Of a stretch of DNA of 64,000 bases, positions 1 through 8,820 are shown one piece after another (position 1 is the first letter of the stretch; every line of letters starts with the position of its first letter). A program made the position numbers and the translations under genes. The stretch is from UBA8079 sp049601915 (GTDB taxonomy: Bacteria; Pseudomonadota; Alphaproteobacteria; UBA6615), in assembly GCA_049601915.1 (NCBI GenBank), contig JBMYRB010000002.1:628852-692851 (forward strand). Direction: 5' to 3'. The notes beneath the pieces are model-generated. The model saw only the letters and a program-made list of their open reading frames with translations. It did not search any database and was not told the DNA's origin.

Positions 1-1
1 C

Positions 2-931
2 TACATGCCGGCAGTTGATGCCGCACTGGCCAAGACCGGCAACTACAAGATTAACTGGAACAAGGGCATCAGCGGCCAGATCGTCAAGCCGCGTGGTGAG
101 CTTGAAGGTGTCGAGACGGGCATTGGTGACCTCGGCGTCATCGTGACCGCGTTCCACGCCGATAAGGTTCCGCTCTACGACGTGTCGTTCAAGACACCGT
201 TTACGACTAACGATATTGCGCTGATCAGTCGTACCACACAGAAGATGGTCGACACTTTCCCGCAGTACAACCAGACTTGGCTCAACGAGTTTAACCAGGT
301 ACCGCTCGCTCCGACGGGTGCGGTTGACAACTACATGCTCTGGTCGGCCAAGCCGATCAGCGACCTCGGTCAGGTCAAGGGCCTGAAGGTTGGCGCGGCT
401 GGTCCGAACCTTCCCTGGGTGCTTGCGATTGGCGCTGCCGGTGTGCAGACCAACCTCGCGGATGCCTACAACAGCCTGAGTACTGGTATCTATGAGGCCA
501 TGATCGTGTGGCGCCAGGGCGCGGGCGCGTTCAAGCTCTGTGAGCCGGCACCGTTTGCATTCGATGCGACCCTCGGTGGCGTGAACGGTTTCTCACTCAA
601 CGTGAACCGCGATGTCTGGGACAGTCTGCCCGAAGAGGTGCAGAACGCACTCCAGTCCTCGACCCCGGCTTGGGTTGAGGAAAACGTCAAGCGCGTGAAC
701 GGCGGCGCTGTCTGGGGCCTAAACCGTTGCCAGAAAGAATTCGGCACCAAGGTCACCAAGGCTTCGACCGAACAGCGTAACGCCTGGGCCAAGGCTCTGC
801 CGCCGCTGGGCAAGCAGTGGGCCGAACAGCGCAATGCCGCTGGCCAGCCGGGGACGGAAATCCTCAAGGCCTGGATGGACGAGCTGCGTGCTGCCAATCA
901 GCCGATTGCACGTCAGTGGGACCGCGAATAG
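2..931 (+). CDS. dctP: TRAP transporter substrate-binding protein DctP-type (5' partial)
   Basis: Periplasmic solute receptor of a tripartite ATP-independent periplasmic (TRAP) transporter; binds an organic acid-type ligand and delivers it to the DctQM permease. The reading frame is open to the window edge, so the signal peptide and first residues lie upstream; about 309 residues are visible against roughly 330-350 for the family. The middle of the protein (LKVGAAGPN, then the GIYEAM segment) follows the DctP pattern of a ligand lobe followed by a long C-terminal helix. It is followed by a stem-loop and then dctQ and dctM, the classic TRAP order. The ligand cannot be told from sequence. Confidence 0.85.
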   Translation, partial: YMPAVDAALAKTGNYKINWNKGISGQIVKPRGELEGVETGIGDLGVIVTAFHADKVPLYDVSFKTPFTTNDIALISRTTQKMVDTFPQYNQTWLNEFNQVPLAPTGAVDNYMLWSAKPISDLGQVKGLKVGAAGPNLPWVLAIGAAGVQTNLADAYNSLSTGIYEAMIVWRQGAGAFKLCEPAPFAFDATLGGVNGFSLNVNRDVWDSLPEEVQNALQSSTPAWVEENVKRVNGGAVWGLNRCQKEFGTKVTKASTEQRNAWAKALPPLGKQWAEQRNAAGQPGTEILKAWMDELRAANQPIARQWDRE

Positions 932-976
932 GCGTAACCTGATCTTTCGTTTGTGAGTTCACACAAGAAATAGGGA

Positions 977-1002
977 GGGGGGCCGCCGAAAGGCGGCTCC
1001 CC
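977..1002 (+). promoter_or_regulatory. Intercistronic stem-loop between dctP and dctQ
   Basis: An 11-bp stem (GGGGG-GCCGCC paired with GGCGGC-TCCCC, one G-T pair) closes on a GAAA tetraloop. No T-run follows, so it is unlikely to be a full terminator. In TRAP operons the binding protein is usually made in excess over the permease, and a hairpin here fits 3' protection or partial attenuation. That role is inference. Confidence 0.55.
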
Positions 1003-1010
1003 GACTTCCA

Positions 1011-1601
1011 TTGAGCGCAATACTTGGAATTCTGGATTTTCTACGTCGAATATTCGACTGGATTGTGCTGGTGAGCAACGCAGTTGCATCGGGCTGGATC
1101 TTCATTCTCATGCTGCTGATCACCCTCGACATCACACTTCGGTTCGTATTCAACTCGCCCTTGAGCGGCGTGACAGAGATCGTCGAGATTTCGATTGTCA
1201 CGATCCTCTACCTGCAGTTGGCGCATACCCTGAAGGTGGGACGGATAACGCGTTCTGATGCGCTCTATGGGCGGATCCTCATGAAATGGCCGTCGCTCGG
1301 CAATGTCATGGGCATCCTGTTCCACCTCGCCGGTGTCGGCCTCATGGTTGCCATTGTGGTCGGTGGCTGGCCGAAATGGCTGCAGGCCTATCATGGCGGG
1401 CATTTTGTCGGAAATACGGGTGTGTTCACGTTCCCGGAATGGCCCCAGCGCCTCGCGCTCGTGGTCGGCTGCACGCTTCTCGGCATCCAGTTTTTTCTGG
1501 CGGTTGTTGATAACGTCCGCGGGATCATGGGCAAGCCGCCGCTTGAGCATGAGGAAGCCGTCGATGTGGAAGTGGCCGCTGTCGAGGAGTCGAGCCGATG
1601 A
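1011..1601 (+). CDS. dctQ: TRAP transporter small permease subunit (DctQ type)
   Basis: Small inner-membrane subunit of the TRAP transporter, 196 aa. Four hydrophobic segments lie at about residues 15-45, 55-72, 96-118 and 145-168, with the FPEWPQ segment before the last helix, as usual for DctQ. The start is TTG just after the intercistronic stem-loop; no better start is visible. The stop overlaps the dctM start by four bases (ATGA), which implies translational coupling. The hydrophilic acidic tail after residue 170 is not informative. Works with the upstream binding protein and DctM. Confidence 0.85.
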   Translation: MSAILGILDFLRRIFDWIVLVSNAVASGWIFILMLLITLDITLRFVFNSPLSGVTEIVEISIVTILYLQLAHTLKVGRITRSDALYGRILMKWPSLGNVMGILFHLAGVGLMVAIVVGGWPKWLQAYHGGHFVGNTGVFTFPEWPQRLALVVGCTLLGIQFFLAVVDNVRGIMGKPPLEHEEAVDVEVAAVEESSR

Positions 1602-2935
1602 CCGGCTTTGAAATAGGTATCATCTCCATCATCGCGATGCTTCTGCTGATCTATATCGGCATGCACGTCCCTGTGGTTCTCGCCCTTATCTCGTTCGTCG
1701 GGGTTTGGGTTATCAAGGGCAACATCAAGATTGCGATTAGTCTGCTCTGGATATCAGCGGCGAAAACCGTTGCGGATTTCCTGTTCGGCGTCATTCCATT
1801 GTTCGTGTTGATGGGGCTACTCGTCAGTACCGCGGGCATGGGGCGCGACACATATGACATTGCGCAGAACGCGCTGCGTCGCGTGCGCGGTGGCCTCGGT
1901 ATGGCAACGGTTATCGCGAATGCGATCTTCGCCGCCATTACCGGCGTCTCGATCGCATCGGCGACCGTGTTTACCCGCATCTCGGTGCCGGAAATGCTGC
2001 GTTACGGCTACAAGGGACGCTTTGCAGTCGGCACTGTTGCGGGCTCGTCGGTGCTGGGGATGCTGATCCCCCCGTCGATCCTGCTGATCATCTTCGCGCT
2101 GATTGCGGAGGAATCCGTCGGTGACCTGTTCATTGCGGGCATCGGGCCAGGGGTTCTCCTGACCTTCTGCTTCTGTGTCCTGATCGCCATCATGGCGTAC
2201 GGATTCCCGAATACGGTCGCGGCACCCGGCGCGCTCGATCAGCATATGGACCAGGAAAAGATGCCGGCCCGGGAGCTCTTTTCGAAGACCTACCCGATCG
2301 TCATTCTGGTGCTGGTAGTGCTGGGCGGTATCTATGCCGGCCTGTACACCCCGACCGAGGCCGGTGCCGCCGGCGCTTTCGTCGCGTTCCTGTTTGCGCT
2401 TATGCGGAAGCAGATCACGCCGCGGAAGCTCTGGGATGTGCTCGTTGAAACTGGGCACATCACGGCGACACTCCTGTTCCTGATCATTGCGGCCAGCATG
2501 TACAGCCGGATGCTTGGAATCTCGGGTCTTCCGACCGAACTGGGGCGTGTGATCGGCGACATGAACGCCAGCTTTGCCCAGTTGATGATCATGTATGTGA
2601 TCATCCTGATCATCCTCGGAACGATCATTGATTCGGTTTCGATCATGTTGATCGCGGTCCCGCTGTTCCTGGTGGTTCTGGCGCCGTTCAATGTCGACCT
2701 GGTCTGGTTCGGCGTCGTGACGGTGATTGCGGTTGAGATCGGTCTGCTGACCCCACCGCTGGGTTTGGCGGTCTACGTGATCAAATCGACCTTGGTGCAG
2801 AAGGATATCTCGCTAGCCGATATCTTTATCGGTGCGGCTCCGTTTGCGCTGGTGATGTTGTTGGTTCTCATCCTGGTGATGATTTTCCCGGAGATCCCGC
2901 TGGCGCTGGTGGACCTCAAGCGCTCGCTTAACTAG
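1598..2935 (+). CDS. dctM: TRAP transporter large permease subunit (DctM type)
   Basis: Large inner-membrane subunit of the TRAP transporter, 445 aa, the ion-coupled transport channel. The protein is hydrophobic throughout with about a dozen predicted helices. Family segments visible include GVSIASATVFTRISVPEM in the first half, the PTEAGAAGA segment near residue 250 and TPPLGLAVYV near residue 385. Length is typical for DctM. It overlaps dctQ by four bases and is followed by a strong terminator, so the operon ends here. Confidence 0.92.
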   Translation: MTGFEIGIISIIAMLLLIYIGMHVPVVLALISFVGVWVIKGNIKIAISLLWISAAKTVADFLFGVIPLFVLMGLLVSTAGMGRDTYDIAQNALRRVRGGLGMATVIANAIFAAITGVSIASATVFTRISVPEMLRYGYKGRFAVGTVAGSSVLGMLIPPSILLIIFALIAEESVGDLFIAGIGPGVLLTFCFCVLIAIMAYGFPNTVAAPGALDQHMDQEKMPARELFSKTYPIVILVLVVLGGIYAGLYTPTEAGAAGAFVAFLFALMRKQITPRKLWDVLVETGHITATLLFLIIAASMYSRMLGISGLPTELGRVIGDMNASFAQLMIMYVIILIILGTIIDSVSIMLIAVPLFLVVLAPFNVDLVWFGVVTVIAVEIGLLTPPLGLAVYVIKSTLVQKDISLADIFIGAAPFALVMLLVLILVMIFPEIPLALVDLKRSLN

Positions 2936-2964
2936 CGGGACAGCAAGCGAGAAACTGCCTGGAG

Positions 2965-2998
2965 AGGGCGGCGGGCTTCCCGCCGCCCTTTCTCTTTG
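2965..2998 (+). terminator. Rho-independent terminator of the TRAP operon
   Basis: A perfect 11-bp stem (AGGGCGGCGGG / CCCGCCGCCCT) with a 3-nt loop is followed by the T-rich tract TTCTCTTTGT. It sits 30 bases after the dctM stop and separates the transporter from the next gene. Confidence 0.85.
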
Positions 2999-3062
2999 TG
3001 TCAGTGGTGCTAAGCTTTGCCTTAACCGGTCAAACGATCGGACAAGAATTGGAGGGGAACTC

Positions 3063-4088
3063 ATGGCCGCTGACAGCACGATCGCTATCGACATGCATTG
3101 CCACGTCTTTTCGCCATCGGCGAAGGCGTTGATGGACAAGCATTACCAACCCGAAGACATCCTGAACCCGGATCGAGATCCCTACATGTTCTATGCCCAC
3201 CCCGCCTCAATGGCGGTGGACAACAAGAACATCCCGAGCCTCGTGCCCAAGATGGTCGATCTGGCGCCGCGCGAAACGGATATGAATGCTACCCGCGTCG
3301 ACATTCAGATCGTCAGCCCGGTGCCGATCCAGTTCTACTACTGGACCGATCCCGAGCTCGGCAACGAGCTCGCCCGCGTGCAGAATGACGACGTGTCGAA
3401 GCTGGTGGCGGGAAATCCGGACCGTTTCGCCGCGATGGGCACGCTGCCCATGCAGGATGCCGCTGCGTCGGTCACCGAGATGCGGCGGGCGGTGAAAGAG
3501 CTCGATATCCGGGCCTTCATTCTGTCCACCAATGTGGACGGGGCGGAGCTCTCCGACGAACGTTTCGATCCGATCTATGCCGAGGCCGTGGCGCTCGATG
3601 TGCCGTTGTTCCTGCATCCGTTCGGTTTCACGGACGGCGCGCGCCTGCGCCCGTTTTTCATGCACAATTGTGTCGGCCAGCCGCTGGAGGAGCAGATCGC
3701 GATCACGCATCTGATCTTCGGCGGCGTGTTGGACCGTCACCCGGGCATCAAGATCTGCATTGCCCATGGCGGAGGATATTTTCCCTACTATGCGGGCCGG
3801 ATGGATCATAGTTGGGAGTATCGACCGGAACTGCGGGACAAGATCAGCCGGCCGCCGAGCGAGTATCTGAGCGAACTATATTATGACACAGTGGTTTTCC
3901 GGCCGGACCAGCTTGAATATCTGGTCGATCTGGTTGGTGTTGATCGCGTGATGATGGGAACCGACTACCCGTTCGACATGCAGGAATTCGAACCGGTTTC
4001 GTTTGTCGAGAGCGCGACCAAACTGAGCGCGCCGGAGCGCAAGAAAATCCTCGGCGGCACTGCCGCTGCGATGATGGGAATTGGCTAA
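3063..4088 (+). CDS. Amidohydrolase-2 family metal-dependent hydrolase/decarboxylase
   Basis: Cytosolic TIM-barrel enzyme of the amidohydrolase-2 (ACMSD-like) family, 341 aa; members decarboxylate or hydrolyse aromatic or unsaturated carboxylates. Metal and catalytic positions of the family are visible: His12-Cys13-His14 in the first strand, His185 (FLHPFG), His235 (CIAHGGG) and Asp301 (MGTDYPF). The start has a good ribosome site (GGAGGGG) 6-7 bases upstream. It follows the TRAP terminator and may share its regulon, so the transporter could import its substrate; this is inference. The exact reaction is unknown. Confidence 0.8.
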   Translation: MAADSTIAIDMHCHVFSPSAKALMDKHYQPEDILNPDRDPYMFYAHPASMAVDNKNIPSLVPKMVDLAPRETDMNATRVDIQIVSPVPIQFYYWTDPELGNELARVQNDDVSKLVAGNPDRFAAMGTLPMQDAAASVTEMRRAVKELDIRAFILSTNVDGAELSDERFDPIYAEAVALDVPLFLHPFGFTDGARLRPFFMHNCVGQPLEEQIAITHLIFGGVLDRHPGIKICIAHGGGYFPYYAGRMDHSWEYRPELRDKISRPPSEYLSELYYDTVVFRPDQLEYLVDLVGVDRVMMGTDYPFDMQEFEPVSFVESATKLSAPERKKILGGTAAAMMGIG

Positions 4089-4127
4089 GGCGTTGCGCAC
4101 CGATCGCGACCGGACAAGTAGATAAGG

Positions 4128-4508
4128 GTGTCACTTAAACACGGATTCAAGCAGATGCTTGCCGAAGCAAACCCCGCGATCGAAACGGTTGCGATCAAGG
4201 ATGCGATCGCGGTGCACGGCGAAGCCGGGTACACCTTCATCGATATCCGCGAAGGGGTCGAACGCGAACAGGGTACGATCGCCGGTTCTGTTGGCAAGCC
4301 ACGCGGGTTTCTCGAATTTCATGCCGACCCGGACAGTCCCATGCACAACCCGGTGTTCTCGAGCGGGGATCGGCTGGTTCTGTTCTGCGCGTCCGGGGGA
4401 CGTTCGGCGCTCGCGGCCAAGACCCTGGTTGATATGGACTTTGAGGATGTGTGACATGTGGCCGGCGGGATGGCCGCCTGGCGTGAAGCGGAGGGGCCGA
4501 CCGACTAG
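4128..4508 (+). pseudogene. Rhodanese-like protein interrupted by an in-frame TGA
   Basis: Single-domain rhodanese (sulfurtransferase). The active loop CASGGRS with Cys87 is intact. An in-frame TGA occurs at 4452-4454 (codon 109), and the frame then continues for 17 codons through HVAGGMAAWREAEG, the normal C-terminal end of the family, to TAG at 4506-4508. One substitution such as CGA to TGA explains it; no base is missing. The truncated 108-residue product would lack the last helix. It may be inactive, read through, or a sequence error. Start is GTG 40 bases after the amidohydrolase. Confidence 0.75.
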
Positions 4509-4933
4509 CTCTGGCGGTCTCCCAGAAGTGTCCAGGTCGTCTGGATCAGCGCGATCTGCTCGCCTGTGGCGGCTGATTCTAGGTCGATACGGCCAAAGAC
4601 CATACGCTTGCCGCGGCGCAAAACCTCGCCGCGTGCGATGATGTCGGTGTTGTAGGCCGCCGCAAGAAACGACGTGGACATGTCTATTGTCGCCATCTTT
4701 TGAAAGCCGCCGATTGCCGAGGAAATCACCACGACCATCGCGGCATCCGCGAAGGACATGAGGGCTTGGCCCGTTACCAGGCCGCCGTCACGAGAGATGC
4801 GCTCGTCCCATGGTAGGCGAACGACCGCGCCGTTCTCGGTGAGCTCCTCGACGGTCATGCCAAGCTCGTCGAGCCACGGCGTCATCACCGTCTCGATCAC
4901 ATGCTGAGCGTCGTCGTGGGTAAATTCACTCAT
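4505..4933 (-). CDS. PaaI-type hotdog thioesterase
   Basis: Hotdog-fold acyl-CoA thioesterase, 142 aa from the chosen start. The family core is visible: a DGGLVTGQALMSFADAAM segment containing the helix, and strands TIDMSTSFLAAAYNTDI and ARGEVLRRGKRMVFG. The start at 4933 (MSEFTHDD) was chosen over the longer frame because the longer version only adds low-complexity residues overlapping the upstream gene. It lies 16 bases after the enoyl-CoA hydratase stop and is probably cotranscribed with it. Likely releases CoA from an acyl intermediate. Its stop overlaps the convergent rhodanese stop in a CTAG. Confidence 0.8.
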   Translation of the reverse strand: MSEFTHDDAQHVIETVMTPWLDELGMTVEELTENGAVVRLPWDERISRDGGLVTGQALMSFADAAMVVVISSAIGGFQKMATIDMSTSFLAAAYNTDIIARGEVLRRGKRMVFGRIDLESAATGEQIALIQTTWTLLGDRQS

Positions 4934-4949
4934 GTTTCGGCGGCCCGGG

Positions 4950-5735
4950 CTAGTCGCCCTTGAACTCCGGTCGCCGTTTCTCGACAAACGCTGCCACGCC
5001 TTCGGCGAAGTCGTCCTTCACCGCACAACGCAGGAACGCGGCGTGTTCGGCCGAAAGATGATCGGCCATACTCTCGGATTCGAGGCTGTGATTGATAAGT
5101 GCCTTGGTATTGGCATAGGCGGTTGTGGGGCCCTTGGCGAAGCGCTCGGCCATCTTTGTCACCTCGGCCTCGAGTTCGTCGGCCGGGACGACGCGGTTGA
5201 CCATGCCGAGCTCAAGCGCGGTCACGGCATCGATGGGCTCGCTGAGCATGGCCAGTTCCAATGCCTTGCGGCGACCAACCACGCGGGGCAAGAGATAGGT
5301 GGAGCCGCCGTCAGGGATTGTCGCGATGCCGATATAGGCCATGGTGAAGACGGCATCCTCCGCCGCGATCCCGATATCCGCATTCAGCGCCATGCCGATG
5401 CCCGCGCCGGCTATCGGGCCATGCAATGCCGCCACGACAGGCTTGGGAAGGCTGGACAGGCCCAGAACGGCCTTGTGGTAGAGGCTGATCAGGTCGTCGA
5501 TTGTCTCGCCAATGGTCTCGATATTCTCATGAAAGGTCGCGACATCGCCGCCCGCCATGAAGCCGCGCCCGGTACCCTTCAGGACGACGGCGCGTACGGT
5601 GTCATCGGCCGACAGGTCCTCGACGGCGGCATTGAGCTCGACGGCCATGTCGCGATTGAGGGCGTTCAGAACTTCGGGACGATTCAGTGTGAGAGTGGCG
5701 ACGGGGCCTTGCTTGTCCAGTAGAATGGTCGGCAT
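4950..5735 (-). CDS. Enoyl-CoA hydratase/isomerase family protein
   Basis: Crotonase-fold enzyme, 261 aa. Oxyanion-hole segments are seen in GRGFMAGGD (about residue 60) and GPIAGAGIGMA (about 105). In the second catalytic region the sequence reads ATIPDGGSTYLLPR, with Asp where hydratases have Glu, which resembles PaaG-type isomerases rather than true hydratases. Forms a two-gene unit with the downstream thioesterase. Acts on acyl-CoA in the cytoplasm; substrate unknown. Confidence 0.85.
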   Translation of the reverse strand: MPTILLDKQGPVATLTLNRPEVLNALNRDMAVELNAAVEDLSADDTVRAVVLKGTGRGFMAGGDVATFHENIETIGETIDDLISLYHKAVLGLSSLPKPVVAALHGPIAGAGIGMALNADIGIAAEDAVFTMAYIGIATIPDGGSTYLLPRVVGRRKALELAMLSEPIDAVTALELGMVNRVVPADELEAEVTKMAERFAKGPTTAYANTKALINHSLESESMADHLSAEHAAFLRCAVKDDFAEGVAAFVEKRRPEFKGD

Positions 5736-5827
5736 CGTTATATGTCCGGGCGGGTTGATGGGGCCCCAAACTTAGCGGCGCCGCGGCACTTCAGCAATCA
5801 TCCCGCCCCGGTGTTGGGGGAAGAAGA

Positions 5828-6598
5828 ATGAGTGATCGCTTTGATCTGACAGGCCAGGTTGCCTTCGTGACCGGCGCGTCCAGCGGGCTCGGGGAGCATT
5901 TCGCGCAGACCTTGGCCGGCGCGGGCGCGAAGGTCGTCATCGCCGCGCGCCGCGTGGACCGATTGGCGGAACTTGCCGCGAGGATCGAGAGGGGCGGAGG
6001 CCATGCGCTATCGGTCGAACTCGATGTGACTGACGCAGACTCCGTAGCGCGGGCTTTAAAGGTGGCGGCGGATGAGTACGGTGAGATGAGTATTCTGGTC
6101 AACAACGCGGGCGTACCGCCCCAGGCCCTGACCCTCGAAATGGAGGAAGAGGAATGGGATCGGGTCGTCGGAACCAACCTCAAGGGCGCCTGGCTGGTGG
6201 CGCGCGAGGTTGGCCGCCACATGGCCGCGCACGGCAAGGGTGGGCGAATCATCAACATCGCCTCCGTCCTCGGCTGGAAAACGGTTGCCAAGGGTATTCA
6301 GTCCTACGGCGTTTCGAAGGCGGGCCTGGTCTCCATGACCGAGACGATGGCGCTGGAAGTTGCACGTCATGGCATCCTGGTGAATGCGATCGCCCCCGGT
6401 TACATCCGAACGGAACTCAACGATGCCTTCCTCGACAGCGAACAGGGCCAACGCATCCAGACCCGTGTCGCAACCCGCCGCTTCGGGGAACCGGATGACC
6501 TGGATGGCGCCTTGCTGCTCCTGGCCGGCCCCGCTGGCGCCTATATCACCGGGTCGGTGATTGCCGTTGATGGCGGGCTGACCCTGTCGACCCTTTGA
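5828..6598 (+). CDS. SDR family oxidoreductase (LvaD-like position)
   Basis: Classical short-chain dehydrogenase/reductase, 256 aa. The cofactor motif TGASSGLG is at residues 15-22, NNAG near 95, and the catalytic Tyr160-x3-Lys164 follows IASVLGWKT. It is the first of three same-strand genes: SDR, acyl-CoA dehydrogenase, APH-like kinase. That set matches the Pseudomonas levulinate (lva) logic in which an SDR reduces a 4-oxoacyl-CoA to the 4-hydroxy form. The assignment to that role rests on context only. Confidence 0.88.
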   Translation: MSDRFDLTGQVAFVTGASSGLGEHFAQTLAGAGAKVVIAARRVDRLAELAARIERGGGHALSVELDVTDADSVARALKVAADEYGEMSILVNNAGVPPQALTLEMEEEEWDRVVGTNLKGAWLVAREVGRHMAAHGKGGRIINIASVLGWKTVAKGIQSYGVSKAGLVSMTETMALEVARHGILVNAIAPGYIRTELNDAFLDSEQGQRIQTRVATRRFGEPDDLDGALLLLAGPAGAYITGSVIAVDGGLTLSTL

Positions 6599-6620
6599 TT
6601 GTTAAGACTGGAGACCTGAC

Positions 6621-7820
6621 GTGGATTTTTCACTGCCCAAGGAACTCGAAGACCTGCGCCAGCGGGTCGGTGCATTCGTGGCCGACGAGATCATGCCCGT
6701 CGAAGCAGATCAGGCGAATTTCGACGAACACGAGAATATTGCAGAACCGGCGCTGCAGACATTGCGCGCAAAGGCCAAGACAGCGGGTTTGTGGGCGCCA
6801 CAGATGCCAACATCACGCGGCGGCCTGGGCCTTAATACCGTCGGGATGGCTATGTTTTATGAGGAGGCCGGGCGCTCGCGTTTCGGGCCGGTGGTCTTTA
6901 ACTGCGCCGCACCGGATGACGGCAACATGATTCTCCTCGATCGGGTGGCGCGCGAGGACCAGAAGGACCGCTGGCTGCAGCCGATCATCGACGGTGATGT
7001 CCGCTCGTCGATTGTCATGACCGAGCCCGCGCCGGGTTCGGGCTCGGACCCGACGATGATGCTGACCCGGGCGGAGCGCAAGGGAAACGAAAAGTGGGTC
7101 ATCAGCGGACGGAAATGGTTCATTACCGGTGCCGAGGGTGCCGAACATTTCATTCTACTGGCCCGAACCTCGGATGAGAAACGAGGCGCGCTGACCACCT
7201 TTCTCTTCCAAAAGGACCAACCGGGATGGCACATCGAGCGGCGCATTCCGATCATGGGCCCAGAGGAACATGGCGGCCATTGCGAGGTTGTCTTCGACGG
7301 GTTGGAAATCGACGATGAAAACCGCCTGATGGAGATCGGCGAGGGTATGAAATCCGTTCAGATCAGGCTTGGTGTCGCGCGCCTGACCCACTGCATGCGC
7401 TGGCTGGGCATGTCGAAACGCGCGGTCGAGGAATGCCTCGACTACGTCAAAATCCGGGAAAACTTCGGTGCGACCCTGGCCAATCATGAAGGGGTGCAGT
7501 GGATGCTCGCGGACGCGGCAATGGATATCGAAATCGGCCGTCTCATGACCATGCGTGCCGCCGCCAAACTGGACACGGGCGATCAGGCCCGCAAGGAAGT
7601 TTCCATGGCCAAGATCTGGGTTTCGGAAATCCTCCACAAGACTATCGCCACCGCGATCCAGCTGAACGGCGCGCGGGGCTATTCCAAGGATCTTCCGCTC
7701 GAATGGATGTACCGCTACGCACCCCAGGCCAAACTGGTCGATGGCGCGTCCGAGGTGCACAAGATGGTGGTCGCGCGTAACTTGTTGAATGAGGGCATGG
7801 ATTTCTGGAGCTGGGATTAG
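6621..7820 (+). CDS. Acyl-CoA dehydrogenase (ACAD10/11-like)
   Basis: FAD-dependent acyl-CoA dehydrogenase family protein, 399 aa, start GTG 22 bases after the SDR. Family segments include VMTEPAPGSGSDP near residue 133 and ISGRKWFITGAEG near 161 (flavin/substrate region), and the C-terminal NGARGYSKDLPLEWMYR and DGASEVHK. This subfamily is often paired with an APH-like kinase, as here, where the stop overlaps the next start by one base. In ACAD11/LvaC systems the enzyme removes phosphate from a 4-phosphoacyl-CoA to give an enoyl-CoA. That function is plausible but not proven here. Confidence 0.88.
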   Translation: MDFSLPKELEDLRQRVGAFVADEIMPVEADQANFDEHENIAEPALQTLRAKAKTAGLWAPQMPTSRGGLGLNTVGMAMFYEEAGRSRFGPVVFNCAAPDDGNMILLDRVAREDQKDRWLQPIIDGDVRSSIVMTEPAPGSGSDPTMMLTRAERKGNEKWVISGRKWFITGAEGAEHFILLARTSDEKRGALTTFLFQKDQPGWHIERRIPIMGPEEHGGHCEVVFDGLEIDDENRLMEIGEGMKSVQIRLGVARLTHCMRWLGMSKRAVEECLDYVKIRENFGATLANHEGVQWMLADAAMDIEIGRLMTMRAAAKLDTGDQARKEVSMAKIWVSEILHKTIATAIQLNGARGYSKDLPLEWMYRYAPQAKLVDGASEVHKMVVARNLLNEGMDFWSWD

Positions 7821-8815
7821 TGCCCGACGGCCTGACCTCAAGGTCGATCCCGGCATTACCGATGCTGGTGCGATTGCTGGGGCCTTGGTTCGCTGACCAA
7901 CTTTGCGTCGCGGATGCGCGGGTCGTCGATGCCGTCCTCCTGCCGGGCGGCGCGGTTCAGCATAATTGGCGGATCGATCTGGATGTTGATGGCGATACGC
8001 AAGCTTATGTGCTGCGCGTAGGGCCTGATGTGCCGTTACCCGAGAGCATTTCGAAAGCCGATGAGTTCGCGATCTTGAGCCGCGTATATGCCGACGGGGT
8101 GCCTGTGCCAGAACCACTATGGTTCCGCGACGAAGTCGTGCCGTTCTTCGTTTCGCGCATGTGTCCGGGTGACGCAGCCCGTGATGAGTTGACGAAGCGG
8201 CCCGATAACGCCGCTCTGCTGCGTGATCTGGGCACGGCCCTGGCAGGGATACATGGGCTCGATACCGGAATCCCCGAAACCCGGATGTCACCGAAGATGC
8301 GCGTCGAGATGTTGTCTTCATGGATAGGCGACATCAGTGAAGTCCCCACGCCGGTTGCCGATGAAATAGCTGCGGGTCTCGCCTGGTTGCGTGCTCACAT
8401 GCCTGACGAGAGCCATCTGAGGCACGTGCACCGTGACTTCCGGACCGGAAATTTCCTCGTCGAGGATGGACGCCTGGTGGCTGTCCTTGATTGGGAGTTC
8501 GCAGGCTGGGGTGATCCCCATGAGGATATCGGATGGTTTTGCGCAGAATGTTGGCGCGGAAATGCGCCGACGCTCGAAGCCGGCGGGCTCGGCGAACGTG
8601 GTGCGTTCTACGATGCGTATGTGGCCGCCGGCGGGGCCAGACCAGAGCCCGCGCGGGTGCGATTCTGGGAGATCTTCGCCCATCTGCGTTGGTCCATCAT
8701 CGCCCTGCAGCAGGGCGTGCGCGCGCGTGCCGGTGCTTATCCGGCCTGGGAGCTCGAAGAGGCCGAAGCCAAGGTGCCCGGGCTATTGCGGACCGTCGCA
8801 GGAATGACGCGCTAG
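7820..8815 (+). CDS. APH-like phosphotransferase (ACAD11/LvaA-type kinase)
   Basis: Aminoglycoside-phosphotransferase fold kinase, 331 aa. The Brenner-type catalytic loop HRDFRTGN holds Asp206, and the metal-binding DWE is at 224-226 in AVLDWEFAGWGDP. Start is GTG overlapping the acyl-CoA dehydrogenase stop by one base, so the two are translationally coupled. In vertebrate ACAD11 the two domains are fused, and in bacteria the pair phosphorylates and then dehydrates 4-hydroxyacyl-CoAs. An antibiotic-resistance role is unlikely given the neighbours. Confidence 0.82.
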   Translation: MPDGLTSRSIPALPMLVRLLGPWFADQLCVADARVVDAVLLPGGAVQHNWRIDLDVDGDTQAYVLRVGPDVPLPESISKADEFAILSRVYADGVPVPEPLWFRDEVVPFFVSRMCPGDAARDELTKRPDNAALLRDLGTALAGIHGLDTGIPETRMSPKMRVEMLSSWIGDISEVPTPVADEIAAGLAWLRAHMPDESHLRHVHRDFRTGNFLVEDGRLVAVLDWEFAGWGDPHEDIGWFCAECWRGNAPTLEAGGLGERGAFYDAYVAAGGARPEPARVRFWEIFAHLRWSIIALQQGVRARAGAYPAWELEEAEAKVPGLLRTVAGMTR

Positions 8816-8820
8816 CGCGG

